Positions 19,346-29,968 of a DNA stretch of 64,000 bases are shown in pieces. The notes below the pieces were generated by a model, which saw only the letters and a program-made list of their open reading frames with translations, ran no database searches and was not told the DNA's origin. Origin of the DNA: Bombardia bombarda (taxonomy: Eukaryota > Ascomycota > Sordariomycetes > Sordariales > Lasiosphaeriaceae); NCBI GenBank assembly GCA_030512295.1, contig JAULSR010000004.1, positions 1,550,001-1,614,000 on the forward strand. Direction: 5' to 3'. Position 1 is the first letter of the stretch; the number at the start of each line of letters is the position of its first letter. The position numbers and the translations under genes were made by a program.

Positions 19346-20614
19346 ATGGGCCTCCTGGTCTGGCTCGGCCTCCGACGCGCCAACGAGTGGGAACCGCCAA
19401 CCCTACTGGACTGGCTCGTGTTCGACTCGCCGCTGCAATGGCTCGCGTCGGGCGCATATCACATAATTCTCGTCCTGCGAGGACGACCGTTCCGCCCGCC
19501 ACGGCGCGACGACGCGCTGCGGCCGCCCATCCGCGTGGTCTGCCTCTCGGACACGCACGACCACATTCTTAAGAGAAGTGCGATCCCGGACGGCGACCTG
19601 CTCATCCACTGCGGGGACCTGACCAACGACGGGAGGCGGGCGTCGATCCAGCGGCAGATCGACTGGCTGGCGGGGCTGCCGCATGCGCACAAGGTGTTTG
19701 TGTGTGGGAACCACGATAGCTGGTTTGATCCGAATGCGAGGAGGGAGGAGGATATTGATGGGGGTGGGGGTGAAGCAGGTGGGAAGGGCGGGGGTGAGTT
19801 GGATTTGAAGGGGTTGGTGTATTTGGAGAATAGCGCGGTGACGCTGGAGTTTAAGGGGGGGAGGAAGCTGAATGTTTATGGCTCGCCGGCGGTGCCGCAG
19901 TGTGGGGATGCGAGTAATGCGTGAGTTTCTTTTTTTTTTTTTTTTTTCATTCTTTTGTTGTCTTAAAAGTTACGTTGTATGAGCTGGCCAAGTGGTCGAG
20001 TGATTGTTGCTGGTCCATTCCCTTTTCCTCCAAACTGATTTACTTTTCTGACACGATACCACACAACACAGCTTCCAGTATGTTCGCTGGTTGCACCCTT
20101 GGAACGGCACCATCCCAGCAGAGACTGATGTCCTCATCACACACACACCACCGGTAAGCATGTCATGACACATCCAGACCACACACATATCAGTGTGTTC
20201 TCTCAAGGCTGATGATTGATCGATCGGTCAACTGCAATGCAGCGTCACCACCTAGACCTCGACCTCGGCTGCGCCGGTCTTTTGGAAGAAGTTTGGCGCG
20301 TGAAGCCAAAGCTGCATGTCTTCGGGCACATCCATTGGGGACACGGCCGCGAGTCCATTTACTTTGACGAGTGCCAAAGGGCATACGAATCTGTCATGGC
20401 CAGACCCAAGCGGGGGCTGATCTACGATGTGGTGTCCAGCGCGGCCTGGATGGATGCCTTTAGGATCCTATGGCATGGGTTGAATAGCATCGTGTGGAAA
20501 TGGGTTATGCTTGGGCCGGGGTCTAACAATGGCGGGCTGATGGTGAATGCAGCCGTCGTGTATGGGAATACAGGAAAGTTAAGACGGAATCCCGTCACGG
20601 TTGTTGAGCTGTGA
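19346..20614 (+). CDS. Calcineurin-like metallophosphoesterase
   Basis: Exons 19346-19920, 20072-20153 and 20243-20614, 342 residues. The metal-site motifs appear in order: SDTHDH, GDLTNDG, GNHDSW, THTPP (in the short middle exon) and GHIHWGHG. This pattern and length fit the UPF0046/C239AB-like fungal metallophosphatases, whose substrate is generally unknown. The N-terminal hydrophobic stretch near WLVFDSPLQWL is not a convincing signal peptide. A Gly-rich insertion (GGGGEAGGKGGG) interrupts the region after the GNHD motif. The first intron contains a long T run. Confidence 0.88.
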
Positions 20615-21178
20615 GTGGGTGGTGGGTGGTTTGGAGGTTGGTTGGATAAGGGGTAGCTCTGATATGTAAATGGTATTACTCCCAAGTCATTCCTAATATC
20701 AGATTTGAGCTGTTAACTAGCTATACATAACAATAGAGAAATTAATGGAATTATAATACCTGAGTAAGTGTTCGAACCAGCGGTGTTGTAAAGCAACCAC
20801 AAAAGGGGCCACACAGAACCCTAATCCGATCTATATGTATTCAACTGTGCCTTGGTTGTGGTTGCACTTTGCCGGGAGACCCTGGAACACGCTTGGCACA
20901 GTGGATCGATCGACAGGGTTCCCGGCAGTAACGTTCAGCGGGCCTCGCGTTAAGCTAAAATACACTACACCATCGTCATTTTGGAGATGTGTCTTTTCTG
21001 CCCCATAACCATTTCGCCATCCCATGGCCCTTGTCAGCCTTGCGCTCTGTTACCTGTCACTTCCATCGCGGTACTTTGAGAGTATGCGTTGATTCGTTGT
21101 AATTCCCTATCGACAGTCTTTTTCTAGAATGAGCAGCCGTCGAGCTCCTCTTCTTCTTCTACTAGAACTGGGCAAACC
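20615..21178. other. Intergenic region upstream of ALG7
   Basis: No gene was seen. It contains an inverted repeat at 20871-20926. Confidence 0.55.
20871..20926. repeat. Inverted repeat with 29-nt loop
   Basis: GCCGGGAGACCCTG (20871-20884) pairs with CAGGGTTCCCGGC (20914-20926) with a single bulge. It lies 250-310 bp before the ALG7 start, so it could be a leader hairpin or a mobile-element trace. Confidence 0.5.
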
Positions 21179-22661
21179 ATGACCGCCGCGCTGTCGACCG
21201 CGCTCTCGCGCACCGAAAGCCTCAGTCTCCTCTCGCTCACCGCCGCGTGCGTCGCCGTTCTCGCCAACACATTTCAGGGCGATGGAGAGCCGCTCATCGC
21301 GTCGCTCGCCCTAAGCGGGGTGGCCTTTAGTGCTACGTTTGCCATGATCCGCTGGCTGGGTCCGACCTTCATCAAGTCGGGGCTCAAGGGCGTCGACATG
21401 AGCAAGCACCATAAGAAGGAGCTCCCAGAGTGCATGGGCGCAATCTGCGCCATTGTGTACCTCTTGGTCGTTATCGTCTTTATCCCTTTTCCATTCTACA
21501 AGGACATTGTAGCCGCCACCAGCGGAGGCGGCAATCGCGATGTTGTTCTACAAACCGAACATGTGCAGCAGGGCCGATTCCTCCACCGGTTTCCTCACAG
21601 CAAGGTATGCATGGCGCTGTTTACTACTTACCACATGGCTGGTCCCTCGTGAAACCTGGCACTAACATGTACCCTTTCCGCTCCAGCTCGCCTCCTATCT
21701 ATCAGCAATCATCTCGCTCCAGTCCATCTCCCTCCTCGGCATCGGCGACGACCTCTTCGACATCCGCTGGCGGCACAAGTTCTTCATCCCGGCCTTTGCC
21801 TCGATCCCCCTCCTCGCCATCTACTTTGTCGACTTCGGCGTCACGTCCATCGTGATTCCCATCCCGCTGCAGCCGTACTTGGGCGAGCTCTTCAACCTCG
21901 GCGCGCTCTACTACGTCTACATGGCCAGCGTCGCCATCTTCAGCCCCAACAGCATCAACATCCTCGCCGGCATCAACGGCATCGAGGTGACGCAGTCCAT
22001 CGTCATCGCCCTGCTGCTCGTCTTGAACGACTGCCTCTACCTCCTGACGCCGTACCCACACCCAGCAACCGACTCGCACCTCTTCTCGCTCTACTTCCTC
22101 CTGCCCTTCCTGGGCGTCTCCTTTGCGCTGCTCTGGTACAACTGGTACCCGGCGCGCGTTTTTGTCGGCGACACGTACTGCTACTTTGCGGGCATGGTGT
22201 TCGTCGTGGTCAGCATCCTGGGCCACTTTAGCAAGACGCTCGTCCTGCTGCTGATCCCGCAGATCTTCAACTTTCTGTACTCGATCCCCCAGCTCGCGGG
22301 CATCGTGCCCTGTCCGCGCCATCGCCTGCCGCGGTTCAACGCCAGGACGGGCCTGCTGGAACCCAGCGTCACGCCGTGGACGGCCGAGCGCCAGCCGAAG
22401 CCGCCTGTGGCGTGGGCGCTCAAGCTGCTGGATAGGTTGAGGCTGCTGCGGGTGACGCTGGACGAGCGGGGGAACTTTGTCGAGACGAGTAATTTCACCA
22501 TCTTGAACCTGTGGCTGGTCTGGCGCGGGCCGTTGCGCGAGGATCGCCTAGCAGTAGAGCTTACGGCGATGCAGACTGTTGTGGGGCTCTTTGGCTTGTT
22601 TGTGAGGCACCGCTTGGCGCTGCTGATCTTTAAGGAGGACAATTGGGGGATTTCGAGTTAG
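21179..22661 (+). CDS. ALG7: UDP-GlcNAc:dolichyl-phosphate GlcNAc-1-phosphate transferase
   Basis: Exons 21179-21604 and 21687-22661, 466 residues. This ER multi-pass enzyme (DPAGT1/Alg7, tunicamycin target) makes dolichyl-PP-GlcNAc, the first step of N-glycan assembly. Recognisable family segments are GLKGVDMSKHHKKELPECMG near the start of the catalytic region, SLLGIGDDLFDIRWRHKF with the conserved DD, NSINILAGINGIE, and WYNWYPARVFVGDTYCYFAG. About ten hydrophobic helices are visible. Start choice is simple: the ATG at 21179 begins the first membrane-proximal segment and nothing conserved precedes it. The single intron splits the protein after HRFPHSK. Confidence 0.95.
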
Positions 22662-23063
22662 GACGTGATACCACCTATTGCCAGACTGAATTGTCGGCTG
22701 GCTGTAAAAAGGAATTGTGAATGTATATTTATTTCCAGACACTTGAAATACGGATTAGACACTCATGGTTATCATCATTACCTAATCATTTCACATGCCT
22801 GTAACATGCAAATGAAGCTATAACACCGGGGGCGGGGTCCGCCCTGGAGCTGCTGCCAGGTTGCTGCAAGGGCGGGTGGATGTGGGGGGGGGGGGTAGCT
22901 TAGCTCCTTAGGTGCAACGGTAGGGATCATCTACCGGTTGTTCACCATCGCTTCACTGCTAATTCAACGACGTCGGCTTTTCCATCACAAGCCCAGAATC
23001 ACCACGTTTCATACACACTCGCACCAAAAAGGAAAGGAAAAGAAAAAAAAGCAGAAAAAGGGA
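22662..23063. other. Intergenic region
   Basis: Promoter side of SEH1. Contains a G12 run at 22884-22895 and an A-rich leader just before the ATG. Confidence 0.55.
22884..22895. repeat. Poly-G tract (12 G)
   Basis: Uninterrupted G run in the intergenic region before SEH1. Confidence 0.85.
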
Positions 23064-24206
23064 ATGACCCCGCTGGCGCCCTTTCTGAACGACCCGCCGA
23101 CAATGGAAGAGCGCTCAAACATCGAGCTGATCCTCAAGCACGGCCACCAGGACCTGGTGCAGGCGGTGGCCTTCAATAGCTACGGCGATCGCTGCGCGAC
23201 CGGCTCCGTCGACGGCAAGATCCGCGTCTTCAACCGCCACAAGGACGGCACCTGGCGCCACTGCGACAACTGGAGCGCCCACGGCGGCGAGATCCTCGAG
23301 CTCCAGTGGCTGCCCCCCACCATCTACCCCAACCTGCTCGCCTCGCTCGGCATCGAGGGCCGCTTCAAGCTGTGGGCCGAGGACCCGTCCGCCGCGCCGG
23401 GGCGCCGCTTCAGCAACGCGGCGCGCGGCAGCTACTCCTTTGACGGAGGCAGAGGTGGAGGAGGATCATCCCGTAGCGGAGGTGTTAACGGTGGTAGCAG
23501 CGGCGGCGGTGGTGGTGGTGGTATTGGTGGCAGCGGCAGCAACAGCACCGATAACCAGCCCAAAGCGGCGTTTGAGACGCGCAGCAACAAGAGTCCCTAC
23601 CGGTCCTTCTCGATGAAGCACGTTGATGACACGCGGCACACGTACCTGGCGCTCGCGTCGGCCGACGGCAGCCTGACCGTGTACGAGAACGAGCAGCCCG
23701 AGAACCTGGCCGACTACACGCAGATGGACGAGTTCACCGTGTGTCCGCGCCGGCCCGCCCGCGGCGAGGAGACGGCCTTCCGCGTGCGCTTTGACCCGAA
23801 CCTAGAGGTGTGCTATACGGCGCTGCGCGCGGGCGTTCCGACGGACGCGCTGGGTCTGGTCGTGGCTGCGATGGAGAGTGTGCGGATTTATCGGACGAGG
23901 GACACGGTCAGTGCGTCGCTGGGGGTGGCGACGGCCGCGAGGGAGTTTTACCTGGCGGCGGAGATCAAGGGGCATAGGGGGCTGGTGAGGGACGTGGCGT
24001 GGGCGCCGGGGAATATTAGGGGGTATGATATTATTGCGACGGCGTGTCAGGATGGGTTGGTGAGGGTGTTTGGGCTGTCGACGCCAATGCCGACGGCGGA
24101 GGACAAGAAGAGGGGGTGGTCGCTTGGGGAGCTGAAGAAGGGGTCGAGGAGGGGTGGTGGTGCTGCTGGGGTTGCTGCTGCTGCCGCTGCTGCTTCTGCC
24201 GCTGCC

Positions 24207-24240
<34 letters not shown>

Positions 24241-24373
24241 CTGCTGCTGCTGCTGCTACTACTGCTGCCGCCGAGGATGAGACGGCGGTAGCGGCGGGGG
24301 GTGGTGGCAGGCCAGGTACGTCGCCGGATGCTGTTGCTGCTGCTGCTGCGCAGGTTCATCAGGTCCAGGCGCA

Positions 24374-24405
<32 letters not shown>

Positions 24406-24698
24406 CGGCGGCTGCGCATCCGAGATCTGGGATACGCGCGGGCCTTGATCAGGAGCGTACTGGTACTGATAGGAGTGCGAGCGGCAAGCCGGGCGAGATT
24501 GCCCACGTGGTTACGGAGATATCCAAGCTCAACAACCATCGGACGCCGGTGTGGAGGGTGGGGTTTGATGATGATGGGCAGATTCTGGGGAGTGTGGGGG
24601 ATGAGGGAAAGCTCATGTGCTTTCGGCAGACGCCGAATGGGTCGTGGGCCAAGAGCTCCGAGATGGCCATGACGAGGCACAGGATGGCTATGCCTTGA
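23064..24698 (+). CDS. SEH1: Nucleoporin/SEA-complex WD40 protein Seh1
   Basis: Intronless, 544 residues from the ATG at 23064; the frame is open further upstream but that part is Lys-rich and non-conserved. WD40 blades include HQDLVQAVAFNSYGDRCATG, SVDGKIRVFNRH, HGGEILELQWLP, GHRGLVRDVAWAPG and the final TPVWRVGFDDDGQILGSVGD. Seh1 is a shared subunit of the Nup84/Nup107 nuclear-pore complex and of the SEA/GATOR2 complex on the vacuole. It is longer than the ~350-residue yeast protein because of three insertions: a Gly/Ser-rich loop (~residues 128-160), a poly-Ala tract from GCT repeats (~365-410) and a second poly-Ala tract from GCG repeats (~435-452). Confidence 0.88.
24160..24275 (+). repeat. 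GCT/GCC triplet tract coding poly-Ala in SEH1
   Basis: About 38 mostly GCT codons, interrupted by GCC, ACT and TCT. The frame is kept. Confidence 0.85.
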
Positions 24699-25597
24699 GT
24701 TGGTTGTTGTCTTTGACGAACATTCGACCATTCGACCATGAAGTATGAGGAATTAAGTGACAGGATGAGCAGCTTCGGAGCTGGATGGCTTACGGGCTGA
24801 TCTGACTGGGACGATATTCGCAGACATCAATATGGCGATACTGGTAGCGCAGGCTGCAAGATGTTTGGGAGAGAGACGTCTCCATGGGACCAAAAGAGCG
24901 CGCAATTCGCGGTTATTGATCTGGCCTGTTTTAGGCGATCTACCTCGAGACAAATACACATGACCCTCGACTAGCTAGCTAGGATATTTATCCAGGTATA
25001 TATGGGTCATGTAACTTACCTTAGCTACCTTATCTTGGGTGCTGGATGTCTTCTGCAGCCATTCCCGGTCCCGCAGCTACGGCTAGCTTTGACGCAAGTC
25101 GCGTGGGTCATGGAAGATCGTCGTCTTGAATTGGGAAGGCAAGATGTAGTGTTTGACTGATAGAAACTGAACAAAATTGAAATAGACAATGCGCGTCAAG
25201 CGCAGAAGAGATATCATTCCAAGAATATCAGCATTAAATAGACAGTCACTAAGCTGCATACGATGGTGTACATCGTCTGTTAAGAGTTTCGACCATTATA
25301 CTACGCAGCCCCAAGTTGGCAGGTTTCTCTCTGGTATCGTCTGCTCGTTCTCGCCCCATGTGATCGCGCCTTCCTTTTCCAACCGGGAATTGAAAGAAAT
25401 AAGGGCAAGAGCATGCGCCTGAGAGTTTCCCGAGCGCTAGGCTCGTAGAGCAGATTTGTCCAGAATATTATCACTGCTGCCTAGGACGTCCACTTACATA
25501 CTCAAAGATCTCTTCTACAAACCCCATCAGCTTTAGAAGCTATCATACCGCAACTATCTTGTCCATCGATTAAATTATCTATCGCGCTACCGCCACA
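24699..25597. other. Intergenic region
   Basis: 3' flank of SEH1 and promoter of the next gene. No gene or notable repeat was recognised. Confidence 0.55.
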
Positions 25598-27655
25598 ATG
25601 GGTATTCCATCTTTCACTCTCCCCAGCAGGGCCTTTCGCCGCGATGCTCTTAGCTCTGAGCATTTACAGCAACAAAACCAGACCACCTCCACCGAGCACT
25701 CGACTGGACCGTTTGTCCGTCGACGGTTGAATGTTCCCAATACATTTGCGGGCCTCTAGGAGAGGGACACCAATCGACATCGCCACAGCTCCCAGGATGT
25801 CACCATCTCAGCTGCTGCCACCACCCGTGAGAACTTGCCCCTGGCTAAGCGGGAAGCCAACACAAGCACAGGTGGCAGTACCATCACCCAGCCTCTCGCC
25901 GAAGTAGAGGAGATGGCGTACGTTGGCTCTCGCATATCCTACATGAGCCTAGGTAGCATGTCGCCGCGATACCAAAACAATACCATGTCCAACCAGGCTC
26001 GACATCCAACGGCGCGCCAGTCAGTCACCAACCTGGGCGGCGGAATGTTTCCCTTCTATGACCGCAACAGGGGCTCCTCTTCAAATTCCACTGAACCTGC
26101 TGCCGGCACTCTACTTGCAGCAGCAGCCAGGGACTCAACGCCAGAGGAATACAGGCACAAGAATTTCTCATTTGAAAGCCCACCAGACTCTCCCGTACTC
26201 ACTGTGCTTCCCAACAGGGGTGGATTGGACATCAGGTCGCCGCCGCCGCAAGACAGTGTCCTCGACAACAGTCACAGCAACAACATAGACCACTTGAACT
26301 CAAATCAGGACACAGAATCAGCAGAGGGGCAGCAAGAACCACGGTACCAAGTTCGCAGCACCTCGTCCTCGTACCCTTCCGAAGGCGTGCGCAGCCCTGA
26401 TCTAACTGTCTCCCCTCCCATGACGTTTGGCCGGCGTGTGCTCTCGGGTCTCGAGGCTTACAGCTTCGGTAACGGCCATCATCGGTTGCCGTTCTTTCAG
26501 AGCACAGATTCCGACTCTCTGCGGTCTGGCTTTCGCCTGGACATGGACGACTCTGCCTCAGGTGGAGGAGGAGCTGAGCGGACGGATGCTCAAACGCAGG
26601 AACAACAGCAACTGGGCTTCATCATTGCTGAGGATGGAGATGGGACTATGGCGGGACAGCACCACTGGAACGCAACGCCCAGAAATGACGATGGCTACGA
26701 CGGCTGCGGTGATGACAGCGACAAGGAAAACAGGAAGCCACGAGTTCCACAAGTTGATCAAGAACATATAACCTCCACTGCAGCACCACCATCTGTACAC
26801 ACACGAAACCGATACTCCAACATAACAGACACAGCACCACCCCAAGAAGACCACACCAACCTCTCAACCCAATGCCTCCCCCGCGCATCATCTACCAACT
26901 CCCCAGAGCGACACGACTTCCTCGACGACGACGACGACAACAGCCACTACCCACCAGACATCGCCAACTACAACCACAACCACAGCACCACCTACACCTA
27001 CTACAACAACAACACCCCCCACCCCAAACCACCCCCCCGCCACCACCTCAGCAACCCCTCCTCGCGCCCACCCTTCTCCCGCGCCGCCAGCTTCAAGTCC
27101 CGCCTAAGCGGCTTCCGCCCGCCCAGCCCCGTCAAGGTCAAGAAGTGGATCGCCCGCCAGTTCCGCGCCGGTAGCGTCAAGGTCAGGAAAGTCAGGGAGC
27201 GCCGAGCCGCACGACTGCTGCTGCTGGCCAAGAGGGCTGCCAAAGCCAGGGCCGCCGCCCAGGGAAAGGGAAAGGCTACCAGGCCAGCTAGTCGGGGGAG
27301 TAATGCTACTCAGTTAAATGTCAGTAGGGATAATTCGAAGAGTGGTGGTGCTGGTGGTGGTGGTAGGGCGAAGAGGGGAAAGGGAGGTGGAGGTGGGGGG
27401 AAGAGGCTGTTGGTGGTGAGACAAAAGGGGGTCAAGTGGGTGAGGGCGGAGGAGGAGAAGAATAAGGATGTGACTAAGTCGCTGAGGGTTAGGTTGTTGG
27501 GGGCGGCGGTTGTGTTGACGTTGTTTGGTGGTGGTGGTGGTGGTGGTGGTGGTGGTGGTGGGTTGACAACACAGGAGCTGCCGGTTGGGGAGGAGTGTAG
27601 GGGTAGTCTTGACGGGTGTGCTATTCCGGCGGTGGTGGTGAGGGATGAGTTGTGA
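25598..27655 (+). pseudogene. Unrecognised basic low-complexity protein with in-frame TAG
   Basis: An ATG at 25598 (MGIPSFTLPSRAFRRDALS) opens 53 codons to a TAG at 25757-25759. The same frame then continues without another stop to 27655, and both sides look like one Ser/Asn/Arg-rich protein (about 685 residues if the stop is ignored). Either the gene is broken by one CAG-to-TAG-type change, or the CTCTAG is the acceptor of a 45-nt intron starting at 25715 (donor GTCCGT, weak), or translation starts later. No domain is recognised. The C-terminal third has a conserved-looking basic block (PPSPVKVKKWIARQFRAGSV, then repeated Lys/Arg/Ala), a short hydrophobic segment and a poly-Gly run from GGT repeats near 27528-27561. 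Confidence 0.5.
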
Positions 27656-28381
27656 TTCGGTTGTGGTTTTGTTTGATCATGGGAGAGATTGTTACGGGTA
27701 CTGGCATGGTATGGCATCCGTTTTTAGCTTTTCAGCCGGGTTTGTTTACTTAGTAGGGAGATAGATCTGCTTTTCCGTTGTGAGGGGGGTAGGATAGCAG
27801 GACAGTGGCCCAGATGAGGGCTTGGTATATCATAAATTACGAATGGATAGGTGGGTTGTTTTTGCTTTGGGTTGTTGGTATGTTTGTTCACTCTACAATG
27901 CATCTTTGCACAGAGGATAGCAGGATATGATCAGGGGTAACCAGGCAGTCAGTCATTAAGACGAATCCTTCTTTTCAACACATTTCTTCACTACAAGAAG
28001 ATTTAAGATCACCGGTAAATCAAAGTAAGTATATGGTGATTTCTTAGAGTAGGCAACTATCAAAGGCCTCAATCAGATGGTACCATGCTAGGTATTGTAC
28101 ATACATATATATACGGCAGTCTCGACTGAAATCTTGCGCAATCTACTGCTATATGATGTTTCCCTTTTCGTGTCTTTCTGATATCAAGCAGTTGCTATTT
28201 TCCCTGCACGTATAATAAAATGATGGGCTCCATCTCTGTCCTTCACCGCCCTGTAAAAAGTGAATAAACTCCAAGCACGCCTCGGCCCCTATTTCGGTTT
28301 TGTTCAGTTTCAGCTGAGCGCGCCAGCCTCCAATGAATTTCTCCTCTCTCTATGGATTCTCGAAATCATAGTCTCCCGTCC
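27656..28381. other. Intergenic region between convergent genes
   Basis: 3' ends of both neighbours. No gene was seen. Confidence 0.55.
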
Positions 28382-29968
28382 CTACTCCTCATCCCCCTCA
28401 GCATCATCATCATCCTCTGACCCGCCAGCGCCATGATGCTCCCCATCCTCACCATGGCTCCTCCCATCCGCCGCCGCGGGACTGGTCGAAGTCCGGCCGT
28501 GGTGGTGACTACTACCACTACCATTCTTACGCTCCCCATCCTCTTCATCCTCATCCTCTTCCTCCTCCTCCTCCTCCTCCTCCTCCTCCTCCTCCTCCTC
28601 AGGCAAGAAATCAACCGGCTGATTCTTGTACTTATCCAACTCAGGCTGCAGCTCCTCACTGGGGTCATCAATATGCACATGCAGCTCGTCCAGATGCGTC
28701 TCCTCCTCGTCTGTAATCCCTATCGTACGGGCGATGTTCTTGGTACGTTGCGAGCGGATCGTGCTGCGCTGCATGACAGGATAGTAGCAGACCGCCTTGT
28801 CGAGCCCCTTGGTCTCGTCGGCGTCGCGGTAGACGAGGATGACCTCCTCGTCGTACTTTGTGAGGTGGTTCATCTCCTTCTCCTGGGCCGTCTCGTAGGC
28901 GCGGACGCGCGGGAAGCGGAAGCAGCCGCCGTCGTCGGTGCTGGTGTAGAGCGCCTTGCTGTCGCGGTCGGGGTTGTCGACGTCGAATTTCTGGCGGAAG
29001 CGCTCGCTCGTCTTGGCGTCGGCGGCGAGGAAGAAGTCGTAGTTCATCATGTGCGACGGCTTGGGGTAGCGGTCGGGGTCTTTGAGGTGCAGCGCGAAGG
29101 CCTGTTCGAAGGCCTCCTCCTCGGCGTCGCTGCGCTCGATGGGCTTGAAGATGCCCGTGAGCAGGCGGTCGTCGTACGTGGTGCTGGATGTGACGGGGTT
29201 GGTGCTGAATTTCACCGTGACGTAGGCGCCCGAGTCGGGGAACGCCTCGGGGTCGGGCAGCAGCGGGAAGGACTCGACCAGCTTGAGGTGGCGCTTGGAG
29301 GGGTGTCGGATGCGGCTGCGGTCGGCGAGCGTGGCGGCGGCGGCCTCGAAGCTCTTCTCGATGCGGCGCTTGATCCAGGCGGGCGTGCCCTTGTCGGGCT
29401 CGGGCGAGGCCTTACGCTTCAGTGGGCGCTGCTTAACGGCGGGGTTTGTGGATGCAGACTTGATGAAGACGTTGTCTGGGCGCTTGGCCTGCACGGAGGA
29501 GATGTACTCTGTGCGTCGGAGGAAGGAGACAGAGGTGTCGCCCATCTTGGGCTTTCCGAGAGTCGACAGCGGTCGGAGGAGGGCTCGGTCGTGGTGGTGG
29601 ACGGGCGGCGCTTGATCGGGAGGTTGTATGGCTGTAGAAGGGAAATGTTAGATGTGGAGTTGCGATAATGAAGCGGGAAGACACGCACAGCTCTCATCGC
29701 CGTCAAAGACGCCTGGCATGCCGACCAGGTCCAAGGGCATGCCCAGTTCAGCATCGGCCTCGACGTTCAGAGGCTGCTCGCGGGCAAGACGCGAAGCAAA
29801 GCCAGGCGTGGTGTACTGCCCGCTGGTAAGACCCGTGTTGGGGATGTCGAGCAGCTTTGGTGGCACGGGAGGTGGAGGGAGCGCGTTTGAGTATCGGATT
29901 CTGGCGATGTAGTCCTGGTGTATCGGCCTCTCGCCGCCACCATTGCTTCTCGCCTGTGAGGAAGACAT
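28382..29968 (-). CDS. PAF1: RNA polymerase II-associated factor 1 (Paf1 complex)
   Basis: Exons 29968-29689 and 29631-28382 (minus strand), 509 residues. The first exon has the family start HQDYIARIRYSNALPPPPVP and a Pro-rich stretch. The intron joins to RALLRPLSTLGKPK and then VSFLRRTEYISS, signature Paf1 segments. Later blocks include HPSKRHLKLVESFPLLPD, MNYDFFLAAD and VILVYRDADETKGLDKAVCYYP. The C-terminus is highly acidic with a ~15-Glu run (plus-strand CTC repeats near 28555-28600). Paf1 scaffolds the PAF1 complex that travels with RNA polymerase II and supports histone H2B ubiquitination and H3K4/K36 methylation. Confidence 0.94.

Noticed and set aside
19983..20025. tRNA-like A-box (GGCCAAGTGGTCGAGTGATTG)
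   Set aside because: Lies in an intron of the metallophosphoesterase. No B-box or acceptor pairing is found at the right distance.
20769..20780. GTTCGAACC resembling a tRNA T-loop
   Set aside because: No matching A-box, anticodon arm or acceptor stem around it.
23802..24731. 309-codon minus-strand Ser/Arg-rich frame
   Set aside because: Antisense of the SEH1 Ala tracts, and the poly-Ser arises from the GCT repeat read backwards.
28433..29668. 411-codon plus-strand frame over PAF1
   Set aside because: It is the antisense of the PAF1 exons. Poly-Leu comes from the reverse of the Glu run.
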